Shown here: positions 13,500-22,119 of the stretch, piece by piece
Position numbering within the stretch: position 1 is the stretch's first letter
Layout of the letters: every line of letters starts with the position of its first letter
From: JBBECJ01 sp041751795
Lineage (GTDB): Bacteria; Chloroflexota; Chloroflexia; Thermomicrobiales; CFX8
DNA: 22,338 nucleotides
Assembly (NCBI GenBank): GCA_041751795.1
Contig: JBGSWU010000540.1
Coordinates: 1-22,338, forward strand
Reading direction: 5' to 3'
The notes under the pieces: generated by a model
The model's database searches: none
What the model was told of the DNA's origin: nothing
The model's input: the letters and a program-made list of their open reading frames with translations, nothing else
Translations under genes and position numbers: made by a program

Positions 13500-14459
13500 G
13501 TGGTCAAACTCGGAATCATGATCGAGGGCCAGGAAGGGCTGAACTGGGATCGGTGGAACAGACTGATCGACGACGCTGAGCGTCTGGGATTCGATTCGCT
13601 GTGGCGCTCGGATCATCTGTATTCAGTGATGGGCGAATATCAGCGCGAAACATTGGCGCTCTGGCCATCGTTGACTGCGGTGGCGCTAAAGAGCTCGACA
13701 ATCGAGTTCGGGCAGTTGGTGTCGCCGACGACGTTCCGGCATCCGATCCATCTGGCATCGGATGGTGCGGCGGTCGACCAGGCGTCAAACGGGCGATTCT
13801 GGCTCGGCGTCGGCGCGGGTTGGAATGAGAGCGAACACGCTGCCTTCGGCTTCAATCTCCTGCCACTCAAAGAGCGGATGGACCGGTTCGAAGAGGCCTT
13901 GAAGGTGATCAAGTTGATGGGAACCGGTGAACCAGCGTCATTCGCTGGCGAGCATTTCCAACTCGACAATGCGCAGACAACGTCAGTCCCAACGCGATCG
14001 AGCGGAGCACGATTGATGATCGGCGGTAGCGGTGAGCGGCGAACGCTGCGGCTGGTAGCCGAGTACGCCGACGAGTGGAATGCGACACTTGCGGCCCACG
14101 ACACCTACGACCAGAAGACGGAAGTATTGCTGCGTCATTGCGACGCGGTTGGCCGCGATCCGGACGAGATTCAGCGGTCGATGATGATTGGCCATATCGT
14201 CGGCAGCAACGACGGCGAGGTTCGTCGACGAGCAGCCGAAATGCAGGCCGTCGTCCCGGGAATGCGTGATGTCGAGGTCGGCGATCTCCTGACACGACAG
14301 CGCGAGCGGGGCTGGCTGATTGGGACGCCAGCCGAGGTGATCGAGCAGATTCAGGGTCGCGCAGCGCAGGGCGTCCAGCGGATCATGATGCAGACATTCC
14401 TGATGGACGATGTCGAGCAACTTGAATTGATTGCGAACGAGATCATTCCGAACGTGTAG
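13500..14459 (+). CDS. LLM-class F420-dependent oxidoreductase
   Basis: A luciferase-like TIM-barrel protein of 319 residues. Seen: VKLGIMIEGQEGLNWDRWNRL as the first strand and helix, GFDSLWRSDHLY, QLVSPTTFRHPIHLAS, GRFWLGVGAGWNESEHAAFG (a strong signature of the F420-type subgroup), LMIGGSGERRTLRLVAEYADEWN, and GTPAEVIEQIQ near the end. F420 use is inferred from these motifs, not proven; FMN is the alternative. GTG 13500 is chosen because it starts right at the first strand, with GGAGG just upstream. The frame is open to 13317, but that upstream part has no family similarity. It is monocistronic and only distantly similar to the LLM protein at 7315. Confidence 0.88.
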   Translation: MVKLGIMIEGQEGLNWDRWNRLIDDAERLGFDSLWRSDHLYSVMGEYQRETLALWPSLTAVALKSSTIEFGQLVSPTTFRHPIHLASDGAAVDQASNGRFWLGVGAGWNESEHAAFGFNLLPLKERMDRFEEALKVIKLMGTGEPASFAGEHFQLDNAQTTSVPTRSSGARLMIGGSGERRTLRLVAEYADEWNATLAAHDTYDQKTEVLLRHCDAVGRDPDEIQRSMMIGHIVGSNDGEVRRRAAEMQAVVPGMRDVEVGDLLTRQRERGWLIGTPAEVIEQIQGRAAQGVQRIMMQTFLMDDVEQLELIANEIIPNV

Positions 14460-14469
14460 GGCGGGGGAT

Positions 14470-14563
14470 GGGAATCGGGATTCGGGATTCGGGAAGCTCC
14501 AAAGCGATTCAGGATGTCAATACACCCCGTGTCCCGAATCCCCAATCCCGATTCCCGAATTCC
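14470..14563. repeat. Long inverted repeat between convergent genes
   Basis: A 25-nt arm of GGGAATC/GGGATTC units (14470-14494) matches the reverse complement of 14532-14556 with a single mismatch, spaced by 37 nt. Each arm is itself built of about three copies of a GGGATTC-like heptamer. It fills the gap between the convergent luciferase-like and M48 protease genes, and could form a large hairpin acting as a terminator or barrier for both. Confidence 0.75.
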
Positions 14564-14567
14564 GACG

Positions 14568-15704
14568 TCACCCTATCCCTGCCATGCGTTCGTAGTGGGC
14601 GTCCTCGGCGGCAGCGATCCGTTCGGCGAGGGGTGGGTGGGAGTGGAGCAGTAGCGTCATCGGGCGTGGTGGGTTTGGGTCGGCCAGGTTGGTTTCAGAG
14701 AGTTTCACCATCGCACCTGCGTAGGCTGCGGGATTTCCGGTGAGGTTGATAGCGTAGCGATCTGCTTTGCGTTCGATGCTCCGACTCCAGGCAAGCTGGA
14801 GTGGGGTGAGGAGTAGCCCGGTCAGCGACATCGCGATGCCGATGACTGGCAGCGATCGTGGATTGGCAAGGTCACTCGTGCCGGTTAACCAGGGTGCAGT
14901 GCGGAGGACTCTCCGGGCGATGACATCGACAAGCCAGGCCGTGACGAGCGTAAACACGCCCGATAACGCGACGCCGCGCCAGATGTCCTTGTGGACCTGA
15001 TGGGCCGCCTCGTGCGCAACGACGCCTTCGATTTCGTTGGGCGTGAATTCGGCCAGCATCGTGTCGGCGAGGACGATGCGCTTTGTGCGGCCGATTCCGG
15101 CGAAGAAGGCGTTGGCCTTTGACGTTCTCCGGCTCATATCCATCTGCATGACTTCGGCGACTGGGACACCAGCGCGGTCAGTGAGATCACGCAGGCGCTG
15201 GGCGAGTGCCTCGTCGTGGAGTGGTTCGTACTTGTTGAAGCGGGGCAGGATCAGCACGGGAAAGAGTTGGGCGAAGACTGTCGTGAGCGGAATGACGGCT
15301 CCGGCGCAGACGAGCCACCATGTCCGCGGCCAGCGACGGATGGCGGCATACATGCCTTCGATGATGCCGAGTTCGATCGGGGTGGAGATGGCTTTTCCCT
15401 TGAGGGTGTCGATTGTCCAGCCCGCAGCGGGTTGGTTGCTGAGTCCGAAGCGCTTCTCGACAACGTGTCCGCCGTAGAACGAGAGCGGGAGTGATGTCAA
15501 CCACGAGATAAGGGACAACGTTGCGGTGTAGCGCGTGCGCTGGACGAGTGACGCTCCACGTCGTGGGAGCAGGCGCTGGTTGACGCGCGATGCTGTGCCG
15601 CTGGCAATGTATCCGGCGATAGAGAGCAGGCTGGCGGCCATGCCGAGCAGGGCAAGGCGATCTTTCGTCCGGCTGTATTCCTTGGCGCGGTCAGAGGTTT
15701 CCAT
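14568..15704 (-). CDS. M48-family zinc metalloprotease (Ste24/HtpX-like)
   Basis: An integral-membrane endopeptidase of 378 residues. The zinc site is complete: His231-Glu232-xx-His235 in GVVAHEAAHQVHKD, with third ligand Glu311 in ERKADRYA. Several hydrophobic helices lie on both sides: about 18-35, 60-78, 128-152, 243-262 and 285-303. NAFFAGIGRTKRIVLADTML precedes the active site as in CAAX-protease-1/Ste24 relatives, which the length also fits. ATG 15704 is chosen for AGGAGAT 7 nt upstream. The open frame beyond it to 15836 carries no conserved sequence. A role in membrane protein quality control is likely, but the substrate is unknown. It diverges from the DmpA-type peptidase gene. Confidence 0.9.
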   Translation of the reverse strand: METSDRAKEYSRTKDRLALLGMAASLLSIAGYIASGTASRVNQRLLPRRGASLVQRTRYTATLSLISWLTSLPLSFYGGHVVEKRFGLSNQPAAGWTIDTLKGKAISTPIELGIIEGMYAAIRRWPRTWWLVCAGAVIPLTTVFAQLFPVLILPRFNKYEPLHDEALAQRLRDLTDRAGVPVAEVMQMDMSRRTSKANAFFAGIGRTKRIVLADTMLAEFTPNEIEGVVAHEAAHQVHKDIWRGVALSGVFTLVTAWLVDVIARRVLRTAPWLTGTSDLANPRSLPVIGIAMSLTGLLLTPLQLAWSRSIERKADRYAINLTGNPAAYAGAMVKLSETNLADPNPPRPMTLLLHSHPPLAERIAAAEDAHYERMAGIG

Positions 15705-15968
15705 AGGCGTGATCTCCTGACTGATTGCGTTCGTCGCGATGATGATTGTGCCATTGAATGGTTGGGTGTTGGACGATTGGCGGTCGTGCCTGGTGTAGCA
15801 CACTCGCTGGCTGTTCCGAATGCCGCTTCGCTTCACACGGGACGGTAATGGAGTCGCGGCGTGCTTTGCGGAGAGTGACGCCTAGGTACTTGTCGTCTGT
15901 TACGCTGCCCGGGATCACCTGGATGGGGTAGCAGATTATCGTTGCGGACGGTGGAGGGTGACGTACGA

Positions 15969-17114
15969 ATGGCAAACAGTGAGCGGTCAAGGGCGCGTGA
16001 GTTCGGGGTGCGGATTGGGTCGTTGCTGACGGGGGCCGCGAACGCAATTACCGATGTTGGGGATGTTCGCGTCGGGCACGTGACGCTGATCGAAGGAGAT
16101 GGGCCACTCGTTCCGGGGCAGGGGCCGGTTCGGACAGGCGTGACGGTCATTCTGCCGCACGGCGGGAACCTGTTTCGGGAAAAGGTGCCGTGCGCGATCC
16201 ATGTCATCAACGGTTTCGGAAAGTGCATGGGGCAGGAGCAGGTCGAGGAACTCGGCAACCTCGAGGGGCCGATTGCATTGACTGGAACGATGAACGTCGG
16301 ACTGGTGACCGACGCTATCATCGCTTACGGCATCCGCGAGAACCCCGATACTGGTGTACGGACCTCAACGATCAATCCAGTCGTCGGTGAATGCTCCGAT
16401 ATGTTCCTCAACGATATGCAGGGCAGGCATGTTCGGGAGGAGCATGTCCTGTCAGCGATCGACGCGGCGAGAAGTGGCGACGTCGAGGAAGGAGCAGTTG
16501 GTGCCGGGACAGGTATGTCGGCGTTTGGGTTCAAAGGCGGAATCGGGACGGCGTCGAGAGTAACACCGGATGCCCTCGGCGGTTGGACCGTTGGCGTGCT
16601 GGTGCTAGCGAACTATGGACGGCGTGACCAGCTGCGGGTGGACGGCGTTCCAGTCGGGGAAGTGCTGGCACGTGACGCTGAAGAGGCGAGGACGGCCCGC
16701 GACGAAACCGAACGCGGCTCGATCATGATGATTGTCGCGACCGATGCGCCATTACTTGACCGCGGATTGCGGCGTCTGGCTCGGCGTGCCGGAATCGGCT
16801 TGGCACGGACTGGGTCGATCGCGGGAAATGGTAGTGGTGACTATGTGATCGCGTTTTCGACGTCAGAGCGGGTGCGGATTCCGCATGAACCGGATGGGTT
16901 GACGCAGACGGTGGAAATCGTTTTCGAGGATGGGCCAGCGATTGACGGGCTGTTCCAAGCGGTCGTCGAGGCGACGGAGGAAGCGATCCTCAATGCGCTG
17001 TTCAAAGCGACGACGATGACGGGCCGCGATGGGAATGTGCGTGAGGCGTTGCCACTGGAGCGGGTGCGCAAGATCATGCAGTCGCACGGCAGGTTGTTTG
17101 AATCGGGAGTTTAG
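15969..17114 (+). CDS. P1 (DmpA/BapA) family peptidase, S58
   Basis: An N-terminal-nucleophile aminopeptidase of 381 residues. Members cleave themselves into two chains at a Gly-Ser bond, and the new N-terminal Ser is the nucleophile; substrates include D- or beta-amino-acid peptides. Here the expected junction is in ETERGSIMMIVATDAPLL, with Ser251, matching the position known for DmpA. Supporting motifs: ITDVGDVRVGHVTL, RTGVTVILPHGG, ALTGTMNVGLVTDA, GAVGAGTGMSAFGFKGGIGT and VGVLVLANYG. ATG 15969 is chosen for GGAGGG 10 nt upstream; TTG 15942 in frame is less likely. Whether this member favours D-, beta- or ordinary peptides cannot be read from sequence. Confidence 0.92.
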   Translation: MANSERSRAREFGVRIGSLLTGAANAITDVGDVRVGHVTLIEGDGPLVPGQGPVRTGVTVILPHGGNLFREKVPCAIHVINGFGKCMGQEQVEELGNLEGPIALTGTMNVGLVTDAIIAYGIRENPDTGVRTSTINPVVGECSDMFLNDMQGRHVREEHVLSAIDAARSGDVEEGAVGAGTGMSAFGFKGGIGTASRVTPDALGGWTVGVLVLANYGRRDQLRVDGVPVGEVLARDAEEARTARDETERGSIMMIVATDAPLLDRGLRRLARRAGIGLARTGSIAGNGSGDYVIAFSTSERVRIPHEPDGLTQTVEIVFEDGPAIDGLFQAVVEATEEAILNALFKATTMTGRDGNVREALPLERVRKIMQSHGRLFESGV

Positions 17115-17172
17115 TCGAGGCGTCGACGTCGAGAGAGCTTTCCTTGTTGACGCTTGCGATATGGGGACTCGG

Positions 17173-17203
17173 AGAGATCCTTCACTGCGGTTCAGGATGA
17201 CAG
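17173..17203 (+). repeat. Single copy of the dispersed repeat
   Basis: Nearly identical to the right arm of the repeat at 13224-13252: both begin AGAGATCCTTCACTGC and end TTCAGGATGACA, differing by one or two bases in the middle. No partner arm is nearby. It lies just after the DmpA-type gene. The rest of the gap to 17402 shows only a small CCCAT/ATGGG hairpin near 17328-17341. Confidence 0.7.
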
Positions 17204-17402
17204 CGGGCGTTGGGTTGTCTTTGTCAGTGACTGCGTTGTGACGGGTGACATGACCGAGTGTGGATGGCGATTGAGGCCGTACGCTGTGTTTGTGTGATTT
17301 CAACATGGTCGATAGGGTGAGATGACCCATCCGAATGGGATCAATATTAGTTAGAATCAGACCGCGAATTCACCAGGGACCGCGGGTGTCGGTCTGGGAT
17401 GG

Positions 17403-17762
17403 TTGGGCGAGGGATTGGCGAGCGAGCAAGTTCAGCAGCGAACATGCCCGGAATGCGAGAGTGATGATACGGTGCTGGTTCAGCGGGGCTTTGCCGGGTC
17501 CACGGATGACCATAACCAGTATTTCACCTGCAACGATTGTGGGCGGGTGACGTTCGAAATCTTGTCGCGAACCCCGAGGGAGATACGAGTTGGCCGGCTT
17601 GATGCGGGGCGTCAGGTCCGTCATGAGGGGGGCGAGTACACCGTCTCGCGGGTCCTCAAGGTGGGGCTGAACGAATCCCTTGTGTATCTCAAGCCGGCCA
17701 GCGATACCGGGTCGGGGTTACCGCGCGGTTCGTCTACTCGCCTTCCACCTCGACGTCACTGA
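17403..17762 (+). CDS. Small zinc-ribbon protein
   Basis: About 119 residues. Four cysteines in two CxxC pairs, Cys15/Cys18 (TCPECES) and Cys43/Cys46 (FTCNDCG), spaced by 24 residues, predict a zinc ribbon of the type seen in TFIIS-like and transposon- or RNA-associated ribbons. A beta-rich C-terminal part follows (GEYTVSRVLKVGLNESLVYL). The start is uncertain: TTG 17403 or TTG 17415. The last 29 bases overlap the convergent end of the aldolase-family gene, which is unusual but short. Function is not recognised; nucleic-acid or protein binding is a guess from the ribbon. Confidence 0.6.
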   Translation: MGEGLASEQVQQRTCPECESDDTVLVQRGFAGSTDDHNQYFTCNDCGRVTFEILSRTPREIRVGRLDAGRQVRHEGGEYTVSRVLKVGLNESLVYLKPASDTGSGLPRGSSTRLPPRRH

Positions 17763-19161
17763 TCGCTTCACCCTTGCGATAGGGCAGGCGCGGGGTCGGG
17801 GTGAGATCACGAATCATCCCGAGCGTGTTCGTCACACCCAAACGGGTGAAGATCAGTTCAAACCGGCTGCCAAGTTCAGACATGATCTGACCGCGCGCAT
17901 CGTCCGGCGTGTCCCACATCTGCTGCTTGAATGGACCAATGCCGCGCTTGCGGGCGGTGTAATAGAACTGGGCGTCGGTCATGTCGGGCTTGCGCTCGTT
18001 CTGATGGTGTTCCTCAAGGTAGGCGTAGATGTCATTGCGGAGGTCGGCCGGGAAGGCTTCGCTGTCGTAGACCATGCTCTGGAATGCTGTTGCGAGGTGA
18101 ACTTCGCAGGCGTTGGCCTGGGCGAAGCGATCGAACGCTTCCTCGGGCAGTGTTGAAGCACCGTGCTGGACGGCTCCGCCCATCTGGTAGTCGGAGCGTG
18201 CTGCGCGGGAGAGTTCACCGAGCGTGTCGAAGTCGACCTTGACTTTTGCGATCGTGCCGTCGGGCATGACGATGCCGCCGTGGCTCGTGCCGGTTTGAAC
18301 GCTGATCTTCGAGATGCCGGTCAGGTTGCCGCCGTTCATGCCAGCCAGTTCGCGCTGGTAGGCGCGCATGAAGGCGTGCAGTTCGGCAACGGTCGAGTTC
18401 TCGGTGCCGACTTCGCCGATTTCGGCGCCAATCGAAACGGTGATGTCCTTCGGCTCGTTTTCCCGGATGTAGGCAGTCAGTTGCGCGGAGCGAAGGGCGT
18501 TGTCAGCCTGCTGTGCGTCTTCTCCGTTGAGCGAAAGGTCGACGATCGTTGAGGTGTCGACGTCGATGTTGAAGAACCCGGCGGCAATGGCTTCGTCGAT
18601 CAGGTCACGAACACCCTGGACTTCTTTCTCGCCGTCGGCCAGATAGCCCTTTGCGTTGATCTGGAAGTGATCGCCCTGGATGAAGACGGGGCCGTCGTGA
18701 CCCTCCTTGATGGCTGCTGCGAGGACGGAGGAGGCATATTCCTCGGGTCGCTGGTTGGTGTACCCCATCTCAGAGCGCGCGATCTCGAAAATCACCTGGC
18801 CGACATCGAGCTTGTGGGCGGAGCGGAAGATCGTGCGGGCCGTGTCGTAGGTCAGGGCACGGACGTTGATCGCCGGGGTGGTCTGGTTGTTCCACATGCC
18901 ACGTCCGCCAGCGACATAGAAGTCGTGGATCGAGGCTGGGCGACAACCGAGTTCCTGCGCGGTTTCCCAGATCAGCCAGCGGGCCACGTCGCGTGGCTCA
19001 TCGGCGCCAAACACCGCGGTGTAGGCAAGATTGTCGATCAGGTCGCGGCGAAGGCTGGCAGCGTCCCGAATCGAAACCGTACGGGCTTTGAGGTCGGCCT
19101 CGCCGTGTTGGCGAAAGGCATCGAGCAACTCGTTCCTGGATTCATAGGCGCGCATCGGCAT
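17734..19161 (-). CDS. Class II fructose-bisphosphate aldolase-family protein, long form
   Basis: A zinc-dependent TIM-barrel aldolase family member of 475 residues, against about 285-360 for classical class II aldolases. Core motifs: IQGDHFQ with the catalytic Asp164 and zinc-ligand His165, GAEIGEVGTENSTVAELHAF with candidate metal ligands Glu247/Glu250, QTGTSHGG with His294, and YQMGGAVQHGAS with His333. The first 110 residues and the C-terminal 120 (with DAQFYYTARKRGIGPFKQQMW) extend beyond the usual fold. The substrate may be fructose-1,6-bisphosphate or another ketose phosphate; the changes around the usual phosphate-binding loops (no clean GGSG) make this uncertain. ATG 19161 follows an AGGGAA site. 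No glycolytic gene is adjacent. Confidence 0.72.
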   Translation of the reverse strand: MPMRAYESRNELLDAFRQHGEADLKARTVSIRDAASLRRDLIDNLAYTAVFGADEPRDVARWLIWETAQELGCRPASIHDFYVAGGRGMWNNQTTPAINVRALTYDTARTIFRSAHKLDVGQVIFEIARSEMGYTNQRPEEYASSVLAAAIKEGHDGPVFIQGDHFQINAKGYLADGEKEVQGVRDLIDEAIAAGFFNIDVDTSTIVDLSLNGEDAQQADNALRSAQLTAYIRENEPKDITVSIGAEIGEVGTENSTVAELHAFMRAYQRELAGMNGGNLTGISKISVQTGTSHGGIVMPDGTIAKVKVDFDTLGELSRAARSDYQMGGAVQHGASTLPEEAFDRFAQANACEVHLATAFQSMVYDSEAFPADLRNDIYAYLEEHHQNERKPDMTDAQFYYTARKRGIGPFKQQMWDTPDDARGQIMSELGSRFELIFTRLGVTNTLGMIRDLTPTPRLPYRKGEAISDVEVEGE

Positions 19162-19271
19162 GCTGATTCCCTTCCCTGAGCAGTTGTCGTGATGTTGACA
19201 GATGCGTCGCACACGACGGTCGAGTTCCTATCATACCGCTGTGTGCGTGGCGCGGGAATCACGAAACACAA

Positions 19272-19320
19272 CGTAAAACGCGGGGATCATGATGCCGGGT
19301 GCATCACGGTCCCCGCGTTG
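19272..19320 (-). terminator. Terminator of the cupredoxin gene
   Basis: A 10-bp outer stem, AACGCGGGGA (19277-19286) with TCCCCGCGTT (19310-19319), encloses an inner TGATGC/GCATCA stem. On the minus strand it is followed by TTTTACGTTGTG. It lies 20 nt after the end of the leftward cupredoxin gene. Confidence 0.82.
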
Positions 19321-19339
19321 TCGCGAACGTAGGAGTCGA

Positions 19340-19738
19340 TTACTCGACGACGAGGGTGCCGACCATTCCAGCGGCCTCATGGCCAGGAATGTCGCAGTAG
19401 ATCTTGTACTCACCCGGCTCATCCGGGGCAGTAAAGGTGAACGATGACGACTTTCCCCCATCAAGCGATTCGCTGACATCGGCGTCGTCGATGCTCATGT
19501 TGTGCTCGATGGCGCCCTCATTGGTGAGCGCAATCTCGACTTCTTCACCGGCCTCTGCGGTGATGGTGTCTGGCACGAATTTCATCGCATCCTGCATGGC
19601 GACGGCCATGCCAGATGGCGTACCACTCGTGTCTTCTCCGGCGTCTGCGTCATCGTCGTCGTCACCACTGCCGCAGGCAGCGAGAACGAGCATCAGGACG
19701 ATGGCGACTGACAACAGCGTCAGCCATTGCTTTCGCAT
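19340..19738 (-). CDS. Cupredoxin-like lipoprotein (plastocyanin/halocyanin type)
   Basis: A 132-residue secreted type-1 copper protein, probably an extracytoplasmic electron carrier anchored by lipid. The signal peptide ends in a lipobox, LVLAAC, with lipidated Cys22. An acidic linker (DDDDDADAGED) leads to the cupredoxin domain (about 50-132). The four expected copper ligands are present: His79 in IEHNMS, Cys115 in IYCDIPGH, His120, and Met125 in HEAAGMVG. ATG 19738 is chosen for GGGAGGAA 7 nt upstream; the open frame to 19786 would put residues before the signal peptide. Its own promoter and terminator indicate a monocistronic unit. No obvious redox partner is adjacent. Confidence 0.92.
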   Translation of the reverse strand: MRKQWLTLLSVAIVLMLVLAACGSGDDDDDADAGEDTSGTPSGMAVAMQDAMKFVPDTITAEAGEEVEIALTNEGAIEHNMSIDDADVSESLDGGKSSSFTFTAPDEPGEYKIYCDIPGHEAAGMVGTLVVE

Positions 19739-19847
19739 GGACGGGTTCCTCCCGGGTCTGGTCTTGGTCCCTGTACGTTGCCCCAACGCTTCGGAGCGTC
19801 GTATCAGGCGGCCGTCAGAACGCGGTCACACCGGCCGCGTTGGCGTA

Positions 19848-19876
19848 ATTATACGCCTTCGCTACCAGTCTGTGCA
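19848..19876 (-). promoter_or_regulatory. Promoter of the cupredoxin gene
   Basis: On the minus strand a perfect -10 TATAAT (19853-19848) lies 17 nt after TGCACA (19876-19871), a 4 of 6 match to the -35 box. The predicted start near 19841 gives a leader of about 100 nt. The -10 is embedded in a perfect palindrome, GGCGTAATTATACGCC (19842-19857), which could be a repressor site. Confidence 0.7.
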
Positions 19877-20004
19877 CGAATTCACAATCAGTATTTGCCG
19901 TACCGCGTACGGGCGAAGGTGGGCATATCGAGTAGCGACCAGAACGGATTCCTGGTACACATCGTAGCGTTTCCGGCTCTTCGACGGCACCTGATATCAG
20001 ACGG

Positions 20005-21975
20005 TTACAGGTGAGTGTCGAACCAGCCGGTGAGGCGTTCCAGCCGCTCGATACGGTGTACTGGCTGGCCCGAGCGCGACAGGTTGTGCGATTCGTCGGG
20101 GAAACGGACGAACTCGACGGTCTTGCCGAGCTTTTTGAGTGCGACGAAGAATTCTTCCCCCTGGGTGATCGGACAACGCAGGTCATTCTCAGAGTGGAGG
20201 ATGAGGACCGGCGTTGTGATGTTCTTGACGTAGGTGAGTGGCGACCGTTCCAAATAGAGCGCCGGATTGTCGTACGGCGTACCTTGAAACTCCCAGTCGT
20301 TGTACATCATGTTGAAGTCGCTCGTGCCATATAGCGACAGGCGATTGCAGGTCGAGCGCATCGTCACGGCTGCCTTGAACTGATTCGTCTGGCTGATGAT
20401 CCAATTGGTCATGTAGCCGCCATAGGAACCTCCGGTGACACCAAGGCGCGCCATGTCGACATAACCTAGTGATTCCAGAAATGGGACGCCAGCCATGACA
20501 TCGCGGTAGTCGGCGCCGCCCCAATCGTTCATTGACGAGGCGACGAAGTCCTGACCGTAGCCAGTGCTTCCGCGGGGGTTGGTGTAGAGGACGACGGAGC
20601 CGCGAGCAGCAAGCACGTGCATCTCGTGGAAGAAGCCGACGCCGTACATGCCGTGCGGGCCGCCGTGGATCTGGATGACGGCTGGATGTTTCACATCCGG
20701 GTTGAAACCGGGTGGTCGCACCAGCCAGCCGTGGATCGTGACGCCCGGATCACTCTCATAGGTGATTTCTTCAATCGCCCCAAGGTCAATACCGTCGATG
20801 ATCGGGCCGTTGTGGTTGGACAATCGAATCTCGCTGCGATCCGTACGACGAACGAACACTTCGGTTGGTTGATCCATCGTGCTGGACGCGAATGCAACGG
20901 TTCCGTCGTTCGCGAGCGTGAACGACTGGATGTCCCTCGTGCCTGTCGCGAGCGATTCGGGGTTGCCGGTCGTTGGGCACGAGTAGACGTGGGTGCTGCC
21001 ACGATCGGACAGCAACGTGTAGACGCTTGAACCATCATGTGACCAGATTGGTGCCTGGGTCGGCACCCCGTAGCGGGCGTCGGCAATCGCAGAGTTGCCG
21101 GGTTCTCGATCGATTCCGACAAGCAATCCACTGATCTCATCGGTGTCGGGGTCCCACGTGTAGAGGTTGTCGAGGGTCGTTGGTCCATACGGTTCGACGA
21201 TCGGATGACCAGTGTAGGCAAGGACCCCAGATGGTGACCAGGTGGGTGTGCCGTAGTTGCCATCTTCCGGCGTGACGCGGCGCGATTCGTCGTTGTGGAG
21301 GTCGGTCACCCAGACATCGCTGAGCGAGTCATTGCGGTCGTCACCAGTGCGGTTGGACATGCAGGCGAGATACCGGCCATCGGGCGAGACGGACGGTTGG
21401 GTGGAGTCGAAATCACCGCTCGTTAGAGTACGGCTATCACCGCCGTGGATGCCGACGACATGGACGTGCCGGCGCTTGTCGTCGAGGAATCCTTCGCCAT
21501 CGAACTTGTATTTCAGTGAGGTAATGACCCGGGTGTCGCTCTTGCGCTTGCACGCCTCGTCGTCGGCTTCTTCACGGTCGACCTTTGACGTGAAATAGAT
21601 CGCAGTGCCGTCGGGCATCCAGCCGATTTCTCCTGCGGCGTTTGGGCCGTCAGTGACCTGCCATGCTTCTCCTCCGTCGGATGGGATGATCCAGACCTGA
21701 TTCCTGCCGGAGCGGTCGGAGAGGAATGCGATGTGGGTGGCATCAGGAGACCAGCGGGGACTCGTGTCCTTGCTTTTGCCGCCCGTGAACCGGTACGGAT
21801 CCTCCGATCGGTCGCTTGGGGCGAGCCAGATACTCGAACGGTAGCCGTTCTTGTCGCGATCGACCGTCGTGGCGACCCATGCGACCTTTCGACCGTCCGG
21901 TGAGATGTTTGGATCGGCCACAAAGATCATGTTGTACAAGTCGTCGATTTCGATCGGGCGGCTGGCGTTGGGCAT
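20005..21975 (-). CDS. S9-family peptidase (acylaminoacyl-peptidase / prolyl-oligopeptidase type)
   Basis: A serine peptidase of 656 residues, the usual size for the S9C acylaminoacyl-peptidase group. The N-terminal two-thirds is a WD-like beta-propeller with repeated SPDG-type turns (NISPDGRKVAW, RWSPDATHIAFLSDR, SVSPDGRYLACMSNR, TWSPSGVLAYTG). The C-terminal alpha/beta-hydrolase domain (from about 405) holds HGGPHGMYG near the oxyanion hole, nucleophile Ser517 in GGSYGGYMTNW, Asp598 in HSENDLRCP, and His630 in DESHNLSR. No signal peptide is seen, so it is probably cytoplasmic and acts on short peptides. ATG 21975 has GGAAGGAATG upstream. It is leftward, upstream of but separated from the cupredoxin gene by 266 nt with its own promoter. 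Confidence 0.94.
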   Translation of the reverse strand: MPNASRPIEIDDLYNMIFVADPNISPDGRKVAWVATTVDRDKNGYRSSIWLAPSDRSEDPYRFTGGKSKDTSPRWSPDATHIAFLSDRSGRNQVWIIPSDGGEAWQVTDGPNAAGEIGWMPDGTAIYFTSKVDREEADDEACKRKSDTRVITSLKYKFDGEGFLDDKRRHVHVVGIHGGDSRTLTSGDFDSTQPSVSPDGRYLACMSNRTGDDRNDSLSDVWVTDLHNDESRRVTPEDGNYGTPTWSPSGVLAYTGHPIVEPYGPTTLDNLYTWDPDTDEISGLLVGIDREPGNSAIADARYGVPTQAPIWSHDGSSVYTLLSDRGSTHVYSCPTTGNPESLATGTRDIQSFTLANDGTVAFASSTMDQPTEVFVRRTDRSEIRLSNHNGPIIDGIDLGAIEEITYESDPGVTIHGWLVRPPGFNPDVKHPAVIQIHGGPHGMYGVGFFHEMHVLAARGSVVLYTNPRGSTGYGQDFVASSMNDWGGADYRDVMAGVPFLESLGYVDMARLGVTGGSYGGYMTNWIISQTNQFKAAVTMRSTCNRLSLYGTSDFNMMYNDWEFQGTPYDNPALYLERSPLTYVKNITTPVLILHSENDLRCPITQGEEFFVALKKLGKTVEFVRFPDESHNLSRSGQPVHRIERLERLTGWFDTHL

Positions 21976-22071
21976 CTTGGCATTCCTTCCAGAATCGGCA
22001 TCGTCGTCGAGGCATTCTAACGGGGAATCGAGATTTGGCGAGTGTTCTTCGGCAGAGCGGCTATGATGTGA

Positions 22072-22108
22072 GTGTTCGCGCGATTGGTTGCTCCTGAAAA
22101 GCGAACAC
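22072..22108. repeat. 8-bp inverted repeat in divergent intergenic region
   Basis: GTGTTCGC (22072-22079) is the exact reverse complement of GCGAACAC (22101-22108), with a 21-nt spacer. It lies between the leftward S9 peptidase gene and the rightward membrane-protein gene, just after a TATGAT -10-like hexamer (22062-22067). It could be a leader hairpin or an operator; no T run follows. Confidence 0.4.
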
Positions 22109-22119
22109 GTCTACGGTGA

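Noticed and set aside
18667..19179. 170-codon plus-strand frame over the aldolase-family gene
   Set aside because: Antisense shadow of a gene with clear catalytic motifs.
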